NCBI GenBank assembly: GCA_023423275.1
Contig: JAFAFW010000066.1
Location: forward strand, 11,658 to 75,657
Direction: 5' to 3'
Length of the DNA stretch: 64,000 bases
Source of the DNA: Pseudomonadota bacterium
Lineage (GTDB): Bacteria; Pseudomonadota; Alphaproteobacteria; Rhizobiales; Hyphomicrobiaceae
This document shows, in pieces, positions 26,678-34,903 of the stretch. The notes beneath the pieces are model-generated. The model saw only the letters and a list, made by a program, of their open reading frames with translations. It was not told where the DNA came from and did no database searches. Position 1 is the stretch's first letter. The number at the start of each line of letters is the position of its first letter. The position numbers and the translations under genes were made by a program.

Positions 26678-27013
26678 GTGTCGCGGATAGCAGCCCTGGT
26701 GGTAAGCGCGGCGGCGGTGTTGAGTGCGGAAGCCGCAGCAGCGGTGTCACTGACGAACCGGGACGATCGTGACCATAAGGTGATGATCGTTGAGGGCGAG
26801 AGTCGTCAGGAGCATGTGCTGGCGCCGTCGGCGGTTCTTGACGGAATCTGCCAGAAGGGTTGCATCATTCGCCTCAACGACAGCGAGAGCGATGAGTACG
26901 AACTCGAGGGGAATGAGATCGTTTCCATCGAGGAAGGCTACCTGTACTACGATGGGCCGGATGCATCACCCGAGCCGGATACCGGCGAAGATGAGCAGGG
27001 GCGCAAGAAGTAG
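26678..27013 (+). CDS. Secreted small acidic protein of unknown function
   Basis: 111 residues. A Sec signal peptide (MSRIAALVVSAAAVLSAEA, cleavage near AAA) is followed by a short beta-rich domain, SLTNRDDRDHKVMIVEGES, two cysteines (CQKGC) and a very acidic tail. GTG at 26678 is favoured by GGAG six nt upstream; a TTG at 26672 is the alternative. No family recognised. An excellent intrinsic terminator lies 25 nt behind it. Acidic product next to a strongly basic 31-residue peptide is a curious pairing, but they would be in different compartments. Confidence 0.7.
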   Translation: MSRIAALVVSAAAVLSAEAAAAVSLTNRDDRDHKVMIVEGESRQEHVLAPSAVLDGICQKGCIIRLNDSESDEYELEGNEIVSIEEGYLYYDGPDASPEPDTGEDEQGRKK

Positions 27014-27038
27014 AGGTAGGCGGGCGATAGTGAATTAG

Positions 27039-27075
27039 GGGCTCTGAGCCGTGAAGGTTCAGGGTCCTTTTTTTT
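27039..27075 (+). terminator. Rho-independent terminator
   Basis: A 12-bp stem (with three G-U pairs), loop GTGAA, followed by eight T residues. It ends the transcript of the small acidic protein and abuts the lipB stop codon. Confidence 0.85.
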
Positions 27076-27871
27076 ATGATTCGGCGCTGACGCTTTCGCT
27101 CGTGACGAGCGCATCAACTGTGCGACCGACCATGGGAACCCCGACCCTCCGTATCGCCCCGAATCGAGCCGCGAATGTCTCAGCGAACGCATCATCGACA
27201 ACGTTCATGTGGATATCGCGGCCCAGATCGGTGAGGCTCGTTACGCCATGGCCGCGGATGCCGCAGGGTACGATCCCTGCAAAATGGGAGAGGTCCGGCG
27301 CCACGTTGAAACTCAATCCGTGCATGCTGACCCAACGCCGCACACGGATTCCAATCGCGGCGATCTTATCCTCGACGCCTGATCCTTTGTCCGGGCGAGG
27401 CACCCATACGCCGACTCGATCGGCACGCGTTTCGCCCACGATCTCGAATCGCGCCAGCGTCGCGATGATCCAATCCTCGAGAAGATGCACGAAGGCGCGG
27501 ACGTCGCCGCAACGACTGCGGACGTCCAGCATCGTATAGACGACGCGCTGCCCCGGGCCATGATAGGTAAATTGGCCGCCTCGGCCCGTGCGATAGACCG
27601 GCAACGTCCCTTGATCGATCAGGTCTTCGGGGCGCGCGCTGGTGCCGGCGGTATAGAGTGGTGGATGCTGTAGCAGCCAGACGAGTTCCGGGGCTGCCCT
27701 CGCGGCGATGGCGTTGGCGCGTTCATCCATGAACGCGAGCGCATCCGCATAGTCCACCAGCCCGGGACTGACGGCCCATTCGACCGGGCGGCCCGATTGC
27801 GTGGTTACGCATATGTCGTTCTGGAGGGTCACGGTAGATAGGCCATACTCCACCTCGGTCGGGCAGGACAA
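27074..27871 (-). CDS. lipB: Lipoyl(octanoyl) transferase
   Basis: 265 residues. The family signature RGGQFTYHGPGQ (91-102 or so) and the conserved Lys/His/Cys region, GIRVRRWVSMHGLSFNV and GIVPCGI with the catalytic Cys, are present. LipB moves octanoate from acyl carrier protein onto E2 and H proteins. The last 35 residues are unrelated to the core. An in-frame start later (after residue 22) is possible because the family often begins near VEWAVSPGLVDY. It converges with the small acidic protein gene across the terminator. Confidence 0.94.
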   Translation of the reverse strand: MSCPTEVEYGLSTVTLQNDICVTTQSGRPVEWAVSPGLVDYADALAFMDERANAIAARAAPELVWLLQHPPLYTAGTSARPEDLIDQGTLPVYRTGRGGQFTYHGPGQRVVYTMLDVRSRCGDVRAFVHLLEDWIIATLARFEIVGETRADRVGVWVPRPDKGSGVEDKIAAIGIRVRRWVSMHGLSFNVAPDLSHFAGIVPCGIRGHGVTSLTDLGRDIHMNVVDDAFAETFAARFGAIRRVGVPMVGRTVDALVTSESVSAES

Positions 27872-28026
27872 GCTTTGCCTCCGCGCCCCATGAATGGCTG
27901 GCCTGCGCCTCGGCGCCCTTGTGGAAAACGGTTAAGGGCACGGCGCGGCGTCTTGTATCGTCGGTACCTGCGAGGATGGCTTGTAGGCGGGCGATGAGTT
28001 TGATACAGGGACGTGTCCATCGGCTT

Positions 28027-28112
28027 GCGGTCGTGGCGGAACTGGTAGACGCACTACCTTGAGGTGGTAGCGCTCAAAAGGCGTGGAGGTTCGAGTCCTC
28101 TCGACCGCACCA
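28027..28112 (+). tRNA. tRNA-Leu (anticodon GAG)
   Basis: 86 nt, class II shape with a long variable arm. Acceptor stem GCGGTCG pairs with CGACCGC, anticodon stem CTACC/GGTAG with loop TTGAGGT and anticodon GAG, T-arm loop TTCGAGT, and an encoded CCA end. Reads CUC (and CUU by wobble). The nearby 250 nt contain no integrase or attachment duplicate. Confidence 0.97.
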
Positions 28113-28154
28113 TGTTGAAGCTTGTGGACTTTCTCTATTTTGCGGTTTTGCAAG

Positions 28155-28199
28155 GATCGGGGCTGTCATGGCGCTGGGCGCGGCATGACAGCCCCGATC
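28155..28199. repeat. 16-bp perfect inverted repeat behind tRNA-Leu
   Basis: Arms 28155-28170 and 28184-28199 are exact complements with a 13-nt GC-rich loop. It starts 43 nt after the tRNA end. No T-run follows on either strand, so a terminator is not proven; it may be a processing or bidirectional stop signal. The rest of the 28113-28365 gap holds no supported gene. Confidence 0.8.
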
Positions 28200-28365
28200 T
28201 GCAAGCAGGCGCTCCTCAGAGCGCAGGCTGACTATGCCGCGCGCCTGCGTTTCGCCGATAATCTCGTCAAACCGTCGGTTGACGGCGGGCGTATTCCCCG
28301 GCAAGGCGATGCAACTGGTAACGTGAGTGTTTTGATCGGCGAGGCCGATCGATATCCGGAGCTTC

Positions 28366-29322
28366 ATGCGAATGTCGGACCTCCCAAGCACCGTCCATCT
28401 GATGGAAGTCGGCCCGCGCGATGGGTTGCAAATCGAGCCGAAAATTCTCTCTCGCGATGAAAAGCTGCGCCTCATCTCTGCCATCGAGGCGGCTGGTATC
28501 AAGGAGATCGAAGTCGGATCATTCGTGAATCCGAAGGCCGTGCCACAGATGGCCGATACGGCGGAGGTCTTCGAGGCGCTCAATCCCAAACCCGGCGTCA
28601 TCTATCGGGCGCTTTGGCTGAATGCGCGTGGACTGGAGCGGGCTGCTGCGACCCGGAATGTCGATCTCGAAGGCCGGCTGCATCTCACGGCCAGCGAGAT
28701 TTTCGTCAAGCGTAACACCAATCGGACGATCGACGAGACCTTCGCACAGGTTCCGGATTGGATCGAACGCTACAAGGAAGCCGGTGTGACCGCGGATAGC
28801 GCGGGCATCATGGCGGCATTCGGCTGCAACTTCGAAGGTGATGTTCCGCCCGCGCGCGTCGTAGGCCTGATCGAGCGCCTCGATGGCATCCTCGTTGCGC
28901 ACGGATCGAAGCTGAAGCACGTGTCCCTGGCTGACACCATGGGCTGGGCCAATCCACGCCACATCAAGACGCTCATCGGCATGATCCGCGACACGTGGCC
29001 GGATCTCACCCTGAGACTGCACCTGCACGACACGCGCGGTACGGCCGTTGCGAATGCGGTGGCGGCTCTCGAAATGGGCGTGCGCGAGTTCGACGGCTCG
29101 ATCGCGGGTCTCGGAGGCTGCCCGTTTGCAGGTCATAAGGGCGCCGCAGGCAATATCTGCACCGAGGATCTGGCTTTCGTGTGCGAGGAGATGGGCGTCA
29201 AGACCGGGGTCGATCTCGAGTCTCTCGTCGAGGCAGCCAAACTTGCCGAGACGCTGGTTGGTCATCCTGTACCCGGCAAGGTCATGAAGGGTGGCCTGTT
29301 GAGCAACCTCCGCAAACACTGA
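28366..29322 (+). CDS. Hydroxymethylglutaryl-CoA lyase
   Basis: 318 residues, a TIM-barrel HMGL-like enzyme. The motifs EVGPRDGLQIEP (metal Asp and catalytic Arg), VSLADTMGWANP, LRLHLHDTRGTAVANA (metal HxH) and GLGGCPFAGHKGAAGN (the HMG-CoA lyase cysteine loop) are all seen. It splits HMG-CoA to acetoacetate and acetyl-CoA in leucine breakdown. GGAG lies six nt before the ATG. It is not adjacent to the other leucine-degradation genes. A related carboxylase alpha subunit is at 2.1 kb. Confidence 0.93.
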   Translation: MRMSDLPSTVHLMEVGPRDGLQIEPKILSRDEKLRLISAIEAAGIKEIEVGSFVNPKAVPQMADTAEVFEALNPKPGVIYRALWLNARGLERAAATRNVDLEGRLHLTASEIFVKRNTNRTIDETFAQVPDWIERYKEAGVTADSAGIMAAFGCNFEGDVPPARVVGLIERLDGILVAHGSKLKHVSLADTMGWANPRHIKTLIGMIRDTWPDLTLRLHLHDTRGTAVANAVAALEMGVREFDGSIAGLGGCPFAGHKGAAGNICTEDLAFVCEEMGVKTGVDLESLVEAAKLAETLVGHPVPGKVMKGGLLSNLRKH

Positions 29323-29466
29323 AATCGTACCTCCACGGGACAGCGCTTATCCCGCCAGATTTGTTAGCCTCTGCAACCTTGAGCCGGTAACGGTTTCTTT
29401 GAGCCGATCGGCTACGCTGGCTGTTCTGCGGTTCCAGAAAGTCCTGGGCCGGGGGAGGGTTCAGTT

Positions 29467-30681
29467 GTGCAGTCCACATCGCGTTCAGCAGACGCCGCCG
29501 GACACACCGGCGCGCCTGTATCCGGGCATCCCGCGCCAGTTGGGGCCGAAAGGCGAATCATAGCCCTCGACGGAATCCGGGGGCTGATGACGATCCTTGT
29601 GGTCATCTCTCACTTCTTTGCCGAGCTGCCGGGAGGCCTGAACGTCTTCGCGTTCGGCTGGATCGCCGTCGACATGTTCTTCGTGCTGAGCGGCTTTCTC
29701 GTCGGCCGTCTGATCCTGGAAAAAGGCGACCGCGCCAATTTCTTCACCGTCTTCTACGTCCGCCGCGTATGCCGGACATTCCCGATCTACTTCTTCTGCG
29801 TGCTGGTGCTGGTTGCGCTGTTTTCTTCGATGCCGCCGACAATCAGTGAGGCTGACGTCGCCTTCCCGACCTGGTCGTACCTGACGTTCACGCAAAACTT
29901 CTTCATGATCGCCAACGACAGCATCGGCGCGCATTGGCTGGCCCCAACCTGGACTTTGGCGGTCGAGGAGCAATTCTATCTCTTTGCTCCGGCCGTCCTG
30001 CTGTTCACGCCGCGACGCTTTCTCTTGCCGGTGCTGGTCGCAGTGGCCGCGGCGGCGGTCGTGCTTCGCGGTAGCATTTTCTGGTTTGGTTACGCGCCGA
30101 TGGCGGCCTACGTCCTGTTTCCCGCCAAGGCCGATATTCTCGTCTGCGGCTTGATCGCTGCGGTTGTACTCCTTCAATCGCGTCTGGACTGGAAGCGGTA
30201 TGACGATGCCTTGCGCGTCGCGCCGATCGTGCTGCTCGTCCTCGTGTTCGCGATCCGCGCTATCGAAGGCAAAGGTGGCATCGTATTCGAAACGACAGGT
30301 CATCTGCTTGTTTCGCTCGCGTCTGCCGCATTTCTACTGGCGGTCGTGCGCGGTGCGCCGGAGGGCAAGCGGCTGACGTCCAACGTGCTCTGCTTCTTCG
30401 GCAATACGTCTTACGCGGTGTACCTGACACACTTGCCCATTCTCTGGCTTGCGCATGGCCTTGTGTTCGGCGCGAAGCCGGCGCTGGTGAGCCCGCTGCA
30501 TTGGCTGGTAACGTTGGGGGCAATGCTTGTCGTGGTGCCGGTCGGGTGGGCACTGACACGGCTCGTCGAGGAGCCCATCACCGCCTACGGCCGCCGCTGG
30601 AAGTGGTCGGACGAGAAACGTCAAACCGAACATGCGAGCCCGGTCGGCTTGAAGCAGGGCCTCAGCTCATCCGTTTCCTGA
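29467..30681 (+). CDS. Acyltransferase 3 family membrane protein (OafA-like)
   Basis: 404 residues with about ten transmembrane helices. The family signatures are IIALDGIRGLMTILVVISHF near the N terminus (LDGxRG and the catalytic His), FVLSGFLVGRLI and the FYVRRVCRTFPIYF motif. GTG start with GGAGGG seven nt upstream. OafA-type enzymes O-acylate lipopolysaccharide, peptidoglycan or exported sugars. The acceptor is unknown. No glycosyltransferase genes are nearby, but a convergent secreted polysaccharide deacetylase lies right behind it. Confidence 0.9.
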   Translation: MQSTSRSADAAGHTGAPVSGHPAPVGAERRIIALDGIRGLMTILVVISHFFAELPGGLNVFAFGWIAVDMFFVLSGFLVGRLILEKGDRANFFTVFYVRRVCRTFPIYFFCVLVLVALFSSMPPTISEADVAFPTWSYLTFTQNFFMIANDSIGAHWLAPTWTLAVEEQFYLFAPAVLLFTPRRFLLPVLVAVAAAAVVLRGSIFWFGYAPMAAYVLFPAKADILVCGLIAAVVLLQSRLDWKRYDDALRVAPIVLLVLVFAIRAIEGKGGIVFETTGHLLVSLASAAFLLAVVRGAPEGKRLTSNVLCFFGNTSYAVYLTHLPILWLAHGLVFGAKPALVSPLHWLVTLGAMLVVVPVGWALTRLVEEPITAYGRRWKWSDEKRQTEHASPVGLKQGLSSSVS

Positions 30682-30720
30682 AGCGCTCACGGATCGTGCC
30701 GGGCGGCCCGCTTCCGCGGA

Positions 30721-31692
30721 TCAACGTCTGCCGAACACCTTGGCGCGCCAGTCGTCTTCCTCAACGGGCGGACGCGGTGCTCTCGCGGGCGCGGACGACG
30801 GTGCGCTGGCGGCTGGCTCTTGCGATACCGGCCAGACCACGGACCGTCGGTTGAGCGTATTGCGAGAATCCGCGATCTGCTTTTTGCCCAAGGCCTGACC
30901 CGCCATGGCGTCGAACTCGGCAACGGTCACAACCGGCGCTTTCGCCACCAGATGCACCACGCGGAAATTCCGAGCTTTCAATTCATCGAGCAGCCCCTTC
31001 AGGCCACGCGCCGTAGAGGCCTGGATATCATGAAACAGAATGATGCCCTTCTTTCGGCTCGTCAGCTGCTGCAGGATATTGCGCTGGATGACCGCTCCGC
31101 TTGGAGTGCGATAATCGTAAGAATCGGCGTCGATCGAGAAGATACCGATGCCACGTTCTTTCAGAAGGGCCTGGGCGCTCTGAGGATCGCTCAAATAGGG
31201 AAATCGGAAAAACGGGGCCACCGGCTGGCCGAGCGCTGCTTGAACGGCGCTGATGCCGAGTTCGATTTCCTGGCGGGCTGCGGCAGGTGACAGCGAGCCG
31301 AGGTTCTTATGCGACCACGTATGCGTGCCGATGGTGTGGCCGCGGCGCGCGGTTTCCCGCAGCATCTCCGGATCCGAGATCGCCATGCGGCCGACCGAAA
31401 AGAACGTTGCCTTCGTGCAATGGGCATCAAGGGCGGCGAGGACGGCGGGCGTATGCTGCCGGGACGGGCCGTCGTCGAACGTGAGAACGACTTCCCCGTC
31501 CTTCAGGAAATTGAGGTCTTTATATTGCAGGTTGCCGAACCGCGGACCGGCCGATGCGTCGATTTCGACAACACGAGAAACGCCTAGCGCGCCGCTCTGT
31601 GGACCACATGTGGCGGATACCGGCTGCGCGATCGTCTGCGGCCAGGAGCAAAGCAACAACGCCGCCATGGCGACGGCTGCGGTCGCGCGCAT
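30721..31692 (-). CDS. Secreted polysaccharide deacetylase (CE4)
   Basis: 323 residues with a Sec signal peptide (1-25). The CE4 NodB motifs are complete: LTFDDGPS (motif 1), HTWSHKNL (motif 2, HxxxH), FRFPYL (motif 3, slightly changed from RxPY) and IILFHDI (motif 5, catalytic His). A disordered Ala/Pro tail of some 40 residues ends the protein. It removes N- or O-acetyl groups from a periplasmic polysaccharide, possibly peptidoglycan. It converges with the acyltransferase gene, and the two could act oppositely on one polymer. It differs from the cytoplasmic-type deacetylase at 4.7 kb. Confidence 0.9.
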   Translation of the reverse strand: MRATAAVAMAALLLCSWPQTIAQPVSATCGPQSGALGVSRVVEIDASAGPRFGNLQYKDLNFLKDGEVVLTFDDGPSRQHTPAVLAALDAHCTKATFFSVGRMAISDPEMLRETARRGHTIGTHTWSHKNLGSLSPAAARQEIELGISAVQAALGQPVAPFFRFPYLSDPQSAQALLKERGIGIFSIDADSYDYRTPSGAVIQRNILQQLTSRKKGIILFHDIQASTARGLKGLLDELKARNFRVVHLVAKAPVVTVAEFDAMAGQALGKKQIADSRNTLNRRSVVWPVSQEPAASAPSSAPARAPRPPVEEDDWRAKVFGRR

Positions 31693-32010
31693 TCACAATC
31701 CTCCGGTAAACCCCGTATCCCTCGATAGCTTCGACTATAGGAGGGGGTAAGGGCGCGCTGCAACCCATTGGAAAACAGAATACCGCCCCAGCAAGCGCAG
31801 CACGGCACGCGTGTTGCCCATTGGCAGCAATGCCAACATGACACATTCCCCAGCCGCCGAAGGCGCCGAGTGAACAAAACCCCTGACCTTATCCTGCGCG
31901 GGATTGTGGCGGCACGGAGGACACGCAACACAGATACTGGCCCCGGATACGCGATTGTGCCAGCCTTGTGCCGCAAGACAACGGTGTCTGAGACGAGGGG
32001 CAAGGCATTC
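31693..32010. other. Divergent intergenic region with a short palindrome
   Basis: 318 nt without a supported gene, between the deacetylase (minus) and a secreted protein (plus). A perfect TTGGCA-GCAA-TGCCAA palindrome lies at 31821-31836 and could be an operator. An open frame on the plus strand runs through but has no start or composition that supports coding. Confidence 0.5.
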
Positions 32011-32421
32011 ATGCGATCCATTTTGATCGCCTTGGTACTCATCGGGAGCTGGTGCGGGAGCCCGCTCAGAGCGGCGGAGCCTGCGACAATGGATGTCCCG
32101 CTGACCGAGGTTCTGAACGCCACGTCGCGCAACGCCGCGCTCTACACGTCGATTCGCCTTCAGCTCTGGCGTTCCAAGGTCGCTCTCGCGGATGTGGCGT
32201 GTCAGGGCCACCGCTTCGACAGCTCATGGGCTCGGCTCGTCGGCACTCATTTCGGGCCGTATGAATGTCCGATCGGCAAGCGAACGGTCTTCATCACGGC
32301 AACGCAGAGCTATTATGATGACCGCGGCCGGAAACTCATGGCGGTGGATCCCGCGTTGCCATCGAAGGCGGCGCGAATCGCTGAAACCAATTTCAAGTGG
32401 CGCTGGAGGGACGTGAAGTGA
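32011..32421 (+). CDS. Secreted protein of unknown function, 136 residues
   Basis: A Sec signal peptide (MRSILIALVLIGSWCGSPLRAAEP, cut near RAA) precedes a compact domain with two cysteines (DVACQG and YECPIG) that could form a disulfide, and a KRTVFITATQ strand. ATG at 32011 has AAGG six nt before it. I do not recognise the family. Its stop overlaps the GTG start of the next gene (GTGA), so the two are translationally coupled. Confidence 0.75.
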   Translation: MRSILIALVLIGSWCGSPLRAAEPATMDVPLTEVLNATSRNAALYTSIRLQLWRSKVALADVACQGHRFDSSWARLVGTHFGPYECPIGKRTVFITATQSYYDDRGRKLMAVDPALPSKAARIAETNFKWRWRDVK

Positions 32422-32861
32422 GTGTGCGGGTCAGGCGCCTTGAGGCGCGCGACAAGGCGGCATGGCAGGCGCTGTTCAAGGGATATATCGCGTTCTACAA
32501 AGCGACGGTCGCCGACGACGTGATCGAGCAGACATGGTCGCGATTGATGGCGGCCGAGCCCGGTTTCCATATCGCGCTCGTGGCCACCAATGAGCAGGAC
32601 GTCCCGGTCGGTCTCGCGCACGTCCTGTTCCATCGCTCGACATGGTCGCCGACCTGGTATTGCTATCTGGAAGATCTGTTTGTTGATCCAGCGCAACGTG
32701 CGAAAGGCGCGGGGCGCGCCTTGATCGAGGCGACCTACAAGGAAGCCGACGCGCGCGGCTGCACCCGCACGTATTGGGCAACGCAGGAATTCAACTACAA
32801 GGCGCGCACGCTTTACGATCAGGTCGCGACCAAGTCGCCGTTTGTGCAGTATCGGCGCTGA
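32418..32861 (+). CDS. GNAT-family N-acetyltransferase
   Basis: 147 residues. The acetyl-CoA loop is QRAKGAGRALI at about 94-104 after YLEDLFVDP, and the C-terminal ARTLYDQVATKSPFVQY is the common GNAT motif B end; this resembles the aminoglycoside/amine acetyltransferase-like subgroup. GTG start at 32418 overlaps the previous stop and has GGAGGG upstream. The downstream convergent gene is only 4 nt away. Substrate unknown. Confidence 0.9.
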   Translation: MSVRVRRLEARDKAAWQALFKGYIAFYKATVADDVIEQTWSRLMAAEPGFHIALVATNEQDVPVGLAHVLFHRSTWSPTWYCYLEDLFVDPAQRAKGAGRALIEATYKEADARGCTRTYWATQEFNYKARTLYDQVATKSPFVQYRR

Positions 32862-32865
32862 GAGC

Positions 32866-34161
32866 TTACGAGGACGGCGCATCGAGCTTACGCGTCAGGT
32901 TCTCGAACTCCTTGCGCAGCTCCTCGTTCCTGAAGATCTGCTCGAAGGTCGGAGCCTCCAGTTTCTGGATGGCCTCGAAGGAGGTCGAGCTGTCGCGCAT
33001 CAGGTTTCGGAGCTGGAAGCTGGCCTCGACCGTCTCATAGGTATTATCCGCGATGCGCAGATCATGAGCAGCACGCTTGCGTGCCGAGGCGATCTGCTCG
33101 CGCTGTTGCATGAGATAGCGGCGATAGCCTTTCGAGGCCTCTTCGGCCAGCTTCTGGCTTTCGCGGTTGGCTTCCAGCGTGCGTCGTTGATCGGCGCGGT
33201 TTTCCGCGCGCAGCAACTCGGCCGTCTTGCGCTTCGCAGCGTCGATGTCCTTGGTGATGGCGTCGAGCTTCGGCAGGTAGTTGGTGTCGATCTTTGCGAT
33301 CAACGTGTCCTGCGCGTGCACCAGCATGGCGAACAGGGCCGCATGCATTGCGAAATACTTGCGCGCCGCGTTCATGTTGTCGCCGGATGAGCTTAGCAGC
33401 TTGGCAAGTTGGGCATCGATCAACTTGGCGGAATTGAAGATCGCGGCCAGCCGCACGAGATCTCCCGACAAAACGCCATCGAGCAGCAGGTCGATCTGCT
33501 CCGGCGTCAGCTCGATGCCGGAGCTGGCCAGCGCCTTGCTGATGTCGGCCTTTGCCGCCGTGATCGCGTTCCTGTTCTCCTCGATGCGCTTCTTGGAGTC
33601 CTCGATATCCCGGCCGAGGCTGTCCACCGTGTCGGACAGCACGCCCGGCAGCAGGGAATCCTGGGGAGCGACGAGCTGCTTTTCCTTGAGCTTGACGATG
33701 CGATCTTCCAGATCGCGGATGTTCTTGCGCAGGTTCTCGACGCGACGCTGCACGTCCACCACGGGCACATCCGTGACGATACCGAGCGCTGCATCCAGCA
33801 GATCGCGGATCTTGCGCTCGCGATCCTCGCGCGTCTCGGTCCACAAGGGGGTGACGACATAGTCATTCTTCGAGGGGAGATCTCTCGCCTCGCCGCGATT
33901 GCGGGCAGTATCCTGCAGAACGGCGTCGATCGCCTGCATGAGGCGCCGCGCCTGCTCAAAATGAGCATCGCCATCGCGGGCGTCTTTGGGTTCTTCCTTT
34001 GCCACCACTTTCGGACCGGCAGCCGGCTTGCCTTCACGCGCAAGCAGATCGGAGATGCTGTCCCTGCGGCTTGTCTGAGCCTCCGCGTCCGCTGCCCCGA
34101 GCGCGAGCCCGCCCGCGGTCAACGCGAGCGCCCAGGTGGCAGCTTGCAACGTGGTCGCCAT
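32866..34161 (-). CDS. Periplasmic coiled-coil protein of unknown function
   Basis: 431 residues. An N-terminal signal peptide (about 1-28, ending near DAEA) precedes a mostly helical, strongly charged protein. Long coiled-coil blocks are visible at about 130-210 (VENLRKNIRDLEDRIVKL onwards) and 285-370 (many Ala/Arg/Glu heptads). No catalytic motif or known domain was seen. It might act as a periplasmic scaffold. It stands alone, convergent with the GNAT gene and divergent from a thioesterase; both sides of the gene look normal in codon use. Confidence 0.7.
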   Translation of the reverse strand: MATTLQAATWALALTAGGLALGAADAEAQTSRRDSISDLLAREGKPAAGPKVVAKEEPKDARDGDAHFEQARRLMQAIDAVLQDTARNRGEARDLPSKNDYVVTPLWTETREDRERKIRDLLDAALGIVTDVPVVDVQRRVENLRKNIRDLEDRIVKLKEKQLVAPQDSLLPGVLSDTVDSLGRDIEDSKKRIEENRNAITAAKADISKALASSGIELTPEQIDLLLDGVLSGDLVRLAAIFNSAKLIDAQLAKLLSSSGDNMNAARKYFAMHAALFAMLVHAQDTLIAKIDTNYLPKLDAITKDIDAAKRKTAELLRAENRADQRRTLEANRESQKLAEEASKGYRRYLMQQREQIASARKRAAHDLRIADNTYETVEASFQLRNLMRDSSTSFEAIQKLEAPTFEQIFRNEELRKEFENLTRKLDAPSS

Positions 34162-34360
34162 GATTCACACCCTCCAGGGCTCCACTTTGGCCGATAAATT
34201 CCGGCAAATCGATGAAGAAGCCCGCTGGTGAATGAAGTGTATACGGGAAAGATGTTTCGCAATGCCTGCAACACGGACTTTTCGCATTGCCGCTGGCGAA
34301 AACCGGGTTCGACGTGTCATGCTCGCAGTCAGCCGTATCCAATCTTAACGAGTGCTGAAC

Positions 34361-34801
34361 ATGTTCCAGCCGCTCGATCCCGACTATGAGGCGCGCGTGC
34401 GTGCGAGCTTCGCACGACAGGCGTTCATGTCGACACTCGGAGTGAGTATTGCGCATCTGGCGCCAGGGGAGGTTGATCTCGCCCTCCCGCATCGTCCTGA
34501 TCTCAGCCAGCAGCACGGATACTTCCATGCCGGCGTCACAGCCACCATCGCCGATTCTGCGGCGGGCTATGCGGCGCTGTCCCTTTATCCGAAGGGCACC
34601 GGCGTGCTGACGACGGAATTCAAGATCAATCTGCTGCGGCCAGCGGAAGGGCACAGGCTGGTGGCGCGGGGACGGGTCATCAAGCCGGGACGCACGCTGA
34701 CGATCTGCCGCTCGGATGTCTACGGCGAACGCGATGGCAAGGAGATGCACGTGGCGACCCTGCTGCTGTCGATGATCTGCCTGGAGGGCCTGGCGGACTA
34801 G
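34361..34801 (+). CDS. PaaI-family hotdog thioesterase
   Basis: 146 residues with the hotdog fold. The family motif QQHGYFHAGVTATIADSAAGYAA gives the central helix with a HG..HxG pattern, and LTTEFKINLLRPA is the following strand. Such enzymes hydrolyse aryl- or acyl-CoA thioesters. ATG at 34361 is preferred over a GTG nine nt upstream. It is preceded by a divergent gene and followed by the aminotransferase gene after about 100 nt. Confidence 0.88.
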   Translation: MFQPLDPDYEARVRASFARQAFMSTLGVSIAHLAPGEVDLALPHRPDLSQQHGYFHAGVTATIADSAAGYAALSLYPKGTGVLTTEFKINLLRPAEGHRLVARGRVIKPGRTLTICRSDVYGERDGKEMHVATLLLSMICLEGLAD

Positions 34802-34903
34802 GGGCGCATAGAACCCGCGCAGAGCTGACCACCCAATCGCGCAGTCGCCAGAACGAAGAAATATCGTCTAAGCTGTCGGGAAGAAACGTCCGAGGGATTG
34901 CCC

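Noticed and set aside
28113..28365. tRNA-associated integration site
   Set aside because: No integrase nor duplicate of the tRNA 3' end was seen.
28122..28460. Open frame between tRNA-Leu and HMG-CoA lyase
   Set aside because: Runs through the inverted repeat and into the lyase gene in another frame; no ribosome site or family.
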